This document shows, piece after piece, positions 62,438 through 64,000 of a DNA stretch of 64,000 nucleotides (position 1 is the stretch's first letter; each line of letters starts with the position of its first letter). The position numbers were made by a program, and so were the translations under genes. Origin of the DNA: Pedobacter sp. Hv1 (lineage in GTDB: Bacteria; Bacteroidota; Bacteroidia; Sphingobacteriales; Sphingobacteriaceae); NCBI RefSeq assembly GCF_001412215.1, contig NZ_LLWP01000004.1, positions 372,001-436,000 of the forward strand. Direction: 5' to 3'. The notes beneath the pieces were generated by a model that saw only the letters and a program-made list of their open reading frames with translations, searched no databases and was not told where the DNA came from.

Positions 62438-64000
62438 TTGTCCATTTTAAAATATAAATCCCATTTTATACAGCTCAGTATAACTTTATGTTTGATGCTA
62501 TTTATTGTTTCTTGTGATACACCTACAAAAAAACATAGTAGGGGTGGATCGGTACAATTCAATCAAGTGCTAAAAGAAGTAGCTACTCAAAAGTTGTCCA
62601 ATGCTGTATTGGTTGCTCGAGTAGATTCAGCATTTAACAATATAGGTGCTCCCACACCAGAAGAACAGTGCAGGAGATACCAATTTAAAAACAGCCATTT
62701 TGTAGGGAATGAATCTTCAGCTACAGTTTATTTAGATAGCATTATTTTAATCGTTGAAAAAAGCAAGTTAGAATTAGACTTATCAGATATCTACTGTGAT
62801 GCTTTGTTAAGTAAGGGCGATTCTCTAATTAAAAAATTTGATTATAAGGGTGCATCAAAGTACCTGTACAAAGCGGAACAAAATATCAAAAAGACAAATA
62901 ATTACTGTCTTTATGCCAGTTTTAATATCAGGCTGGCAGATATCGAATACCGCCAGCAACAGTATCTAAAATCAATTGAATACAATAAAGCCGTTTTGTA
63001 TGATTTTGATCAATGTAAGGATAAAACATTTATTAATCATCATTATTATACGGCCACTTTGGATAACATCGCCTTATGTTTTGATAAATATGGGAAGCTA
63101 GACAGTGCAATCTATTATTTTGATAGGGCCCTGGCTTATATTAGTAGTTATGAAGACAAGTTTCCGGCAGAAAAAAAGCATATGGAGATGTCAAAGGGTA
63201 TCATCTATGGTAATATGGGTACCATTTATAATAAGATGAAGAAATTACCTGAGGCCGAAGCACTCTATAAAAAGAGTATTGCTATCAACTCCAAAGAAGG
63301 TTATGAAAATGCTGATGCTTTGCTTACCCAAATCAAGCTTGTTGAACAGTACATGAGTATTCCTAATTTAAAGGAAGCAAAAATCTTATTAGAGGCGATT
63401 CGTCGAAAAATTTCATCTTTACCTGTAACTTTGTATATACCTAATATTAAATTAAGGTTTTATAAGATAGAGGCTGCTTACAACGAAGTTACAAATGACC
63501 ACAAAGAGGCCAATAAGTATTTAAGATCTTATATTGCCCTAAGGGATACTGTTATTCTTACTAATAAAGATCTTATCCATACGAATTTCGAAAAAGACTT
63601 TACTGACCTTGAACAGAAACAGTCTCTTTCTCTCTTAAAAAAAGAAGCCCAAATTAAAACATTATATCTCAGTATTGCGATCATTTTTATACTACTTTCT
63701 GTAGTTATTATGTCGATAATCTGGTATAACAGAAAGCGATTGAAACAATTGAACATCAGGATATCAGCTCAAAATTCTGATATGCAGAAGGCATTATTAG
63801 CCCTACAACAAAGTCAAGATGAAAATACCCGCTTAGTGAAAATCGTAGCACACGATTTACGTAGCCCAATGGCCATTACCATTAGTATTGCAGACATAAT
63901 GTTGGCTGATGATAGTGTTAAAAAACCTGATAAAGAGTTGCTCGACTTGATAAAAACAGCCAATTATACTTCTTTAGAAATGATAGCAGATCTATTAAAT
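62438..64000 (+). CDS. TPR-containing sensor histidine kinase, lipoprotein-like N terminus (3' end outside window)
   Basis: The frame stays open to the last base (521 codons shown). No upstream ATG exists; a TTG at 62438 gives a lipoprotein-type signal ending LMLFIVSCD, and a GTG at 62414 is the alternative. Residues about 110-390 are helical repeats of the TPR type (for example AEALYKKSIAINSKEGYENA). A transmembrane helix (about 410-430, IAIIFILLSVVIMSIIW) is followed by a coiled linker and the HisKA box KIVAHDLRSPMAI with phospho-acceptor His472. The ATPase domain is cut off. It probably senses an extracytoplasmic or envelope signal; the response regulator is not visible. Confidence 0.85.
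   Translation, partial: MSILKYKSHFIQLSITLCLMLFIVSCDTPTKKHSRGGSVQFNQVLKEVATQKLSNAVLVARVDSAFNNIGAPTPEEQCRRYQFKNSHFVGNESSATVYLDSIILIVEKSKLELDLSDIYCDALLSKGDSLIKKFDYKGASKYLYKAEQNIKKTNNYCLYASFNIRLADIEYRQQQYLKSIEYNKAVLYDFDQCKDKTFINHHYYTATLDNIALCFDKYGKLDSAIYYFDRALAYISSYEDKFPAEKKHMEMSKGIIYGNMGTIYNKMKKLPEAEALYKKSIAINSKEGYENADALLTQIKLVEQYMSIPNLKEAKILLEAIRRKISSLPVTLYIPNIKLRFYKIEAAYNEVTNDHKEANKYLRSYIALRDTVILTNKDLIHTNFEKDFTDLEQKQSLSLLKKEAQIKTLYLSIAIIFILLSVVIMSIIWYNRKRLKQLNIRISAQNSDMQKALLALQQSQDENTRLVKIVAHDLRSPMAITISIADIMLADDSVKKPDKELLDLIKTANYTSLEMIADLLN

Overview
The window looks like a chromosomal segment of a Sphingobacteriaceae bacterium (Bacteroidota), most likely Pedobacter or a close relative. The evidence is AT-rich DNA, weak Shine-Dalgarno signals, several promoters of the Bacteroidota type (TTG or TTTG, about 20 bases, TAnnTTTG), a TonB-receptor-like outer membrane protein, BlaI/BlaR1-TlpA and WbqC families, and dispersed short palindromes typical of the phylum. 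I see no phage, insertion sequence, CRISPR array or rRNA operon.

Layout. 1-667: the tail of an S41 peptidase, a bidirectional terminator and a tRNA-Lys. 838-9981: an L-fucose utilisation cluster made of an AraC regulator, the FucP permease, a secreted GH29 fucosidase, a mutarotase and the enzymes of the non-phosphorylative route (two SDR dehydrogenases, lactonase, an altronate-dehydratase-type dehydratase, an FAH-type hydrolase). Together they would release fucose from glycans, import it and cut it into two three-carbon products. 10057-16768: an OPT transporter, a heptose-bisphosphate-type phosphatase, fructose-6-phosphate aldolase, the SRP RNA (not a protein gene), and a BlaI-BlaR1-TlpA unit. 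17027-23003: gltBD. 23489-27218: a Tat-exported three-subunit molybdenum hydroxylase resembling PaoABC, followed by an outer-membrane beta-barrel protein. 29911-33824: YdeI-like protein, TrmH-type methylase, galK, galM and DUF1398.

33920-37326: a lipid-linked sugar module (GT87, DPM-like GT2, polysaccharide deacetylase, GtrA). 37333-44618: housekeeping genes (nucleoside phosphorylase, YigZ, EamA, ribD, prmC, xerD, aroQ), a TlpA protein and a protein I recognise as an LCIB-type beta-carbonic anhydrase. 44615-46683: a GT2, a wrecked lipid A acyltransferase pseudogene that gene callers would miss, and WbqC. 46687-50370: corA, mgtE, bioB. 50667-60894: ohr, an FUSC membrane protein, a possible long structured ncRNA, a PIN-PhoH protein, two MFS exporters, endonuclease V with DUF763, and an AraC regulator. 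60959-64000: a GC-rich repeat, two small secreted proteins with sorting-signal-like tails, and a TPR sensor kinase that runs off the end.

The most unusual items are the LCIB-type carbonic anhydrase, the internally deleted acyltransferase pseudogene, the SRP RNA hidden under a spurious ORF, the putative transcript upstream of phoH, the YxxxN active site in the predicted fucose dehydrogenase, and the layered families of intergenic repeats. No clearly new defence or biosynthetic system is visible.
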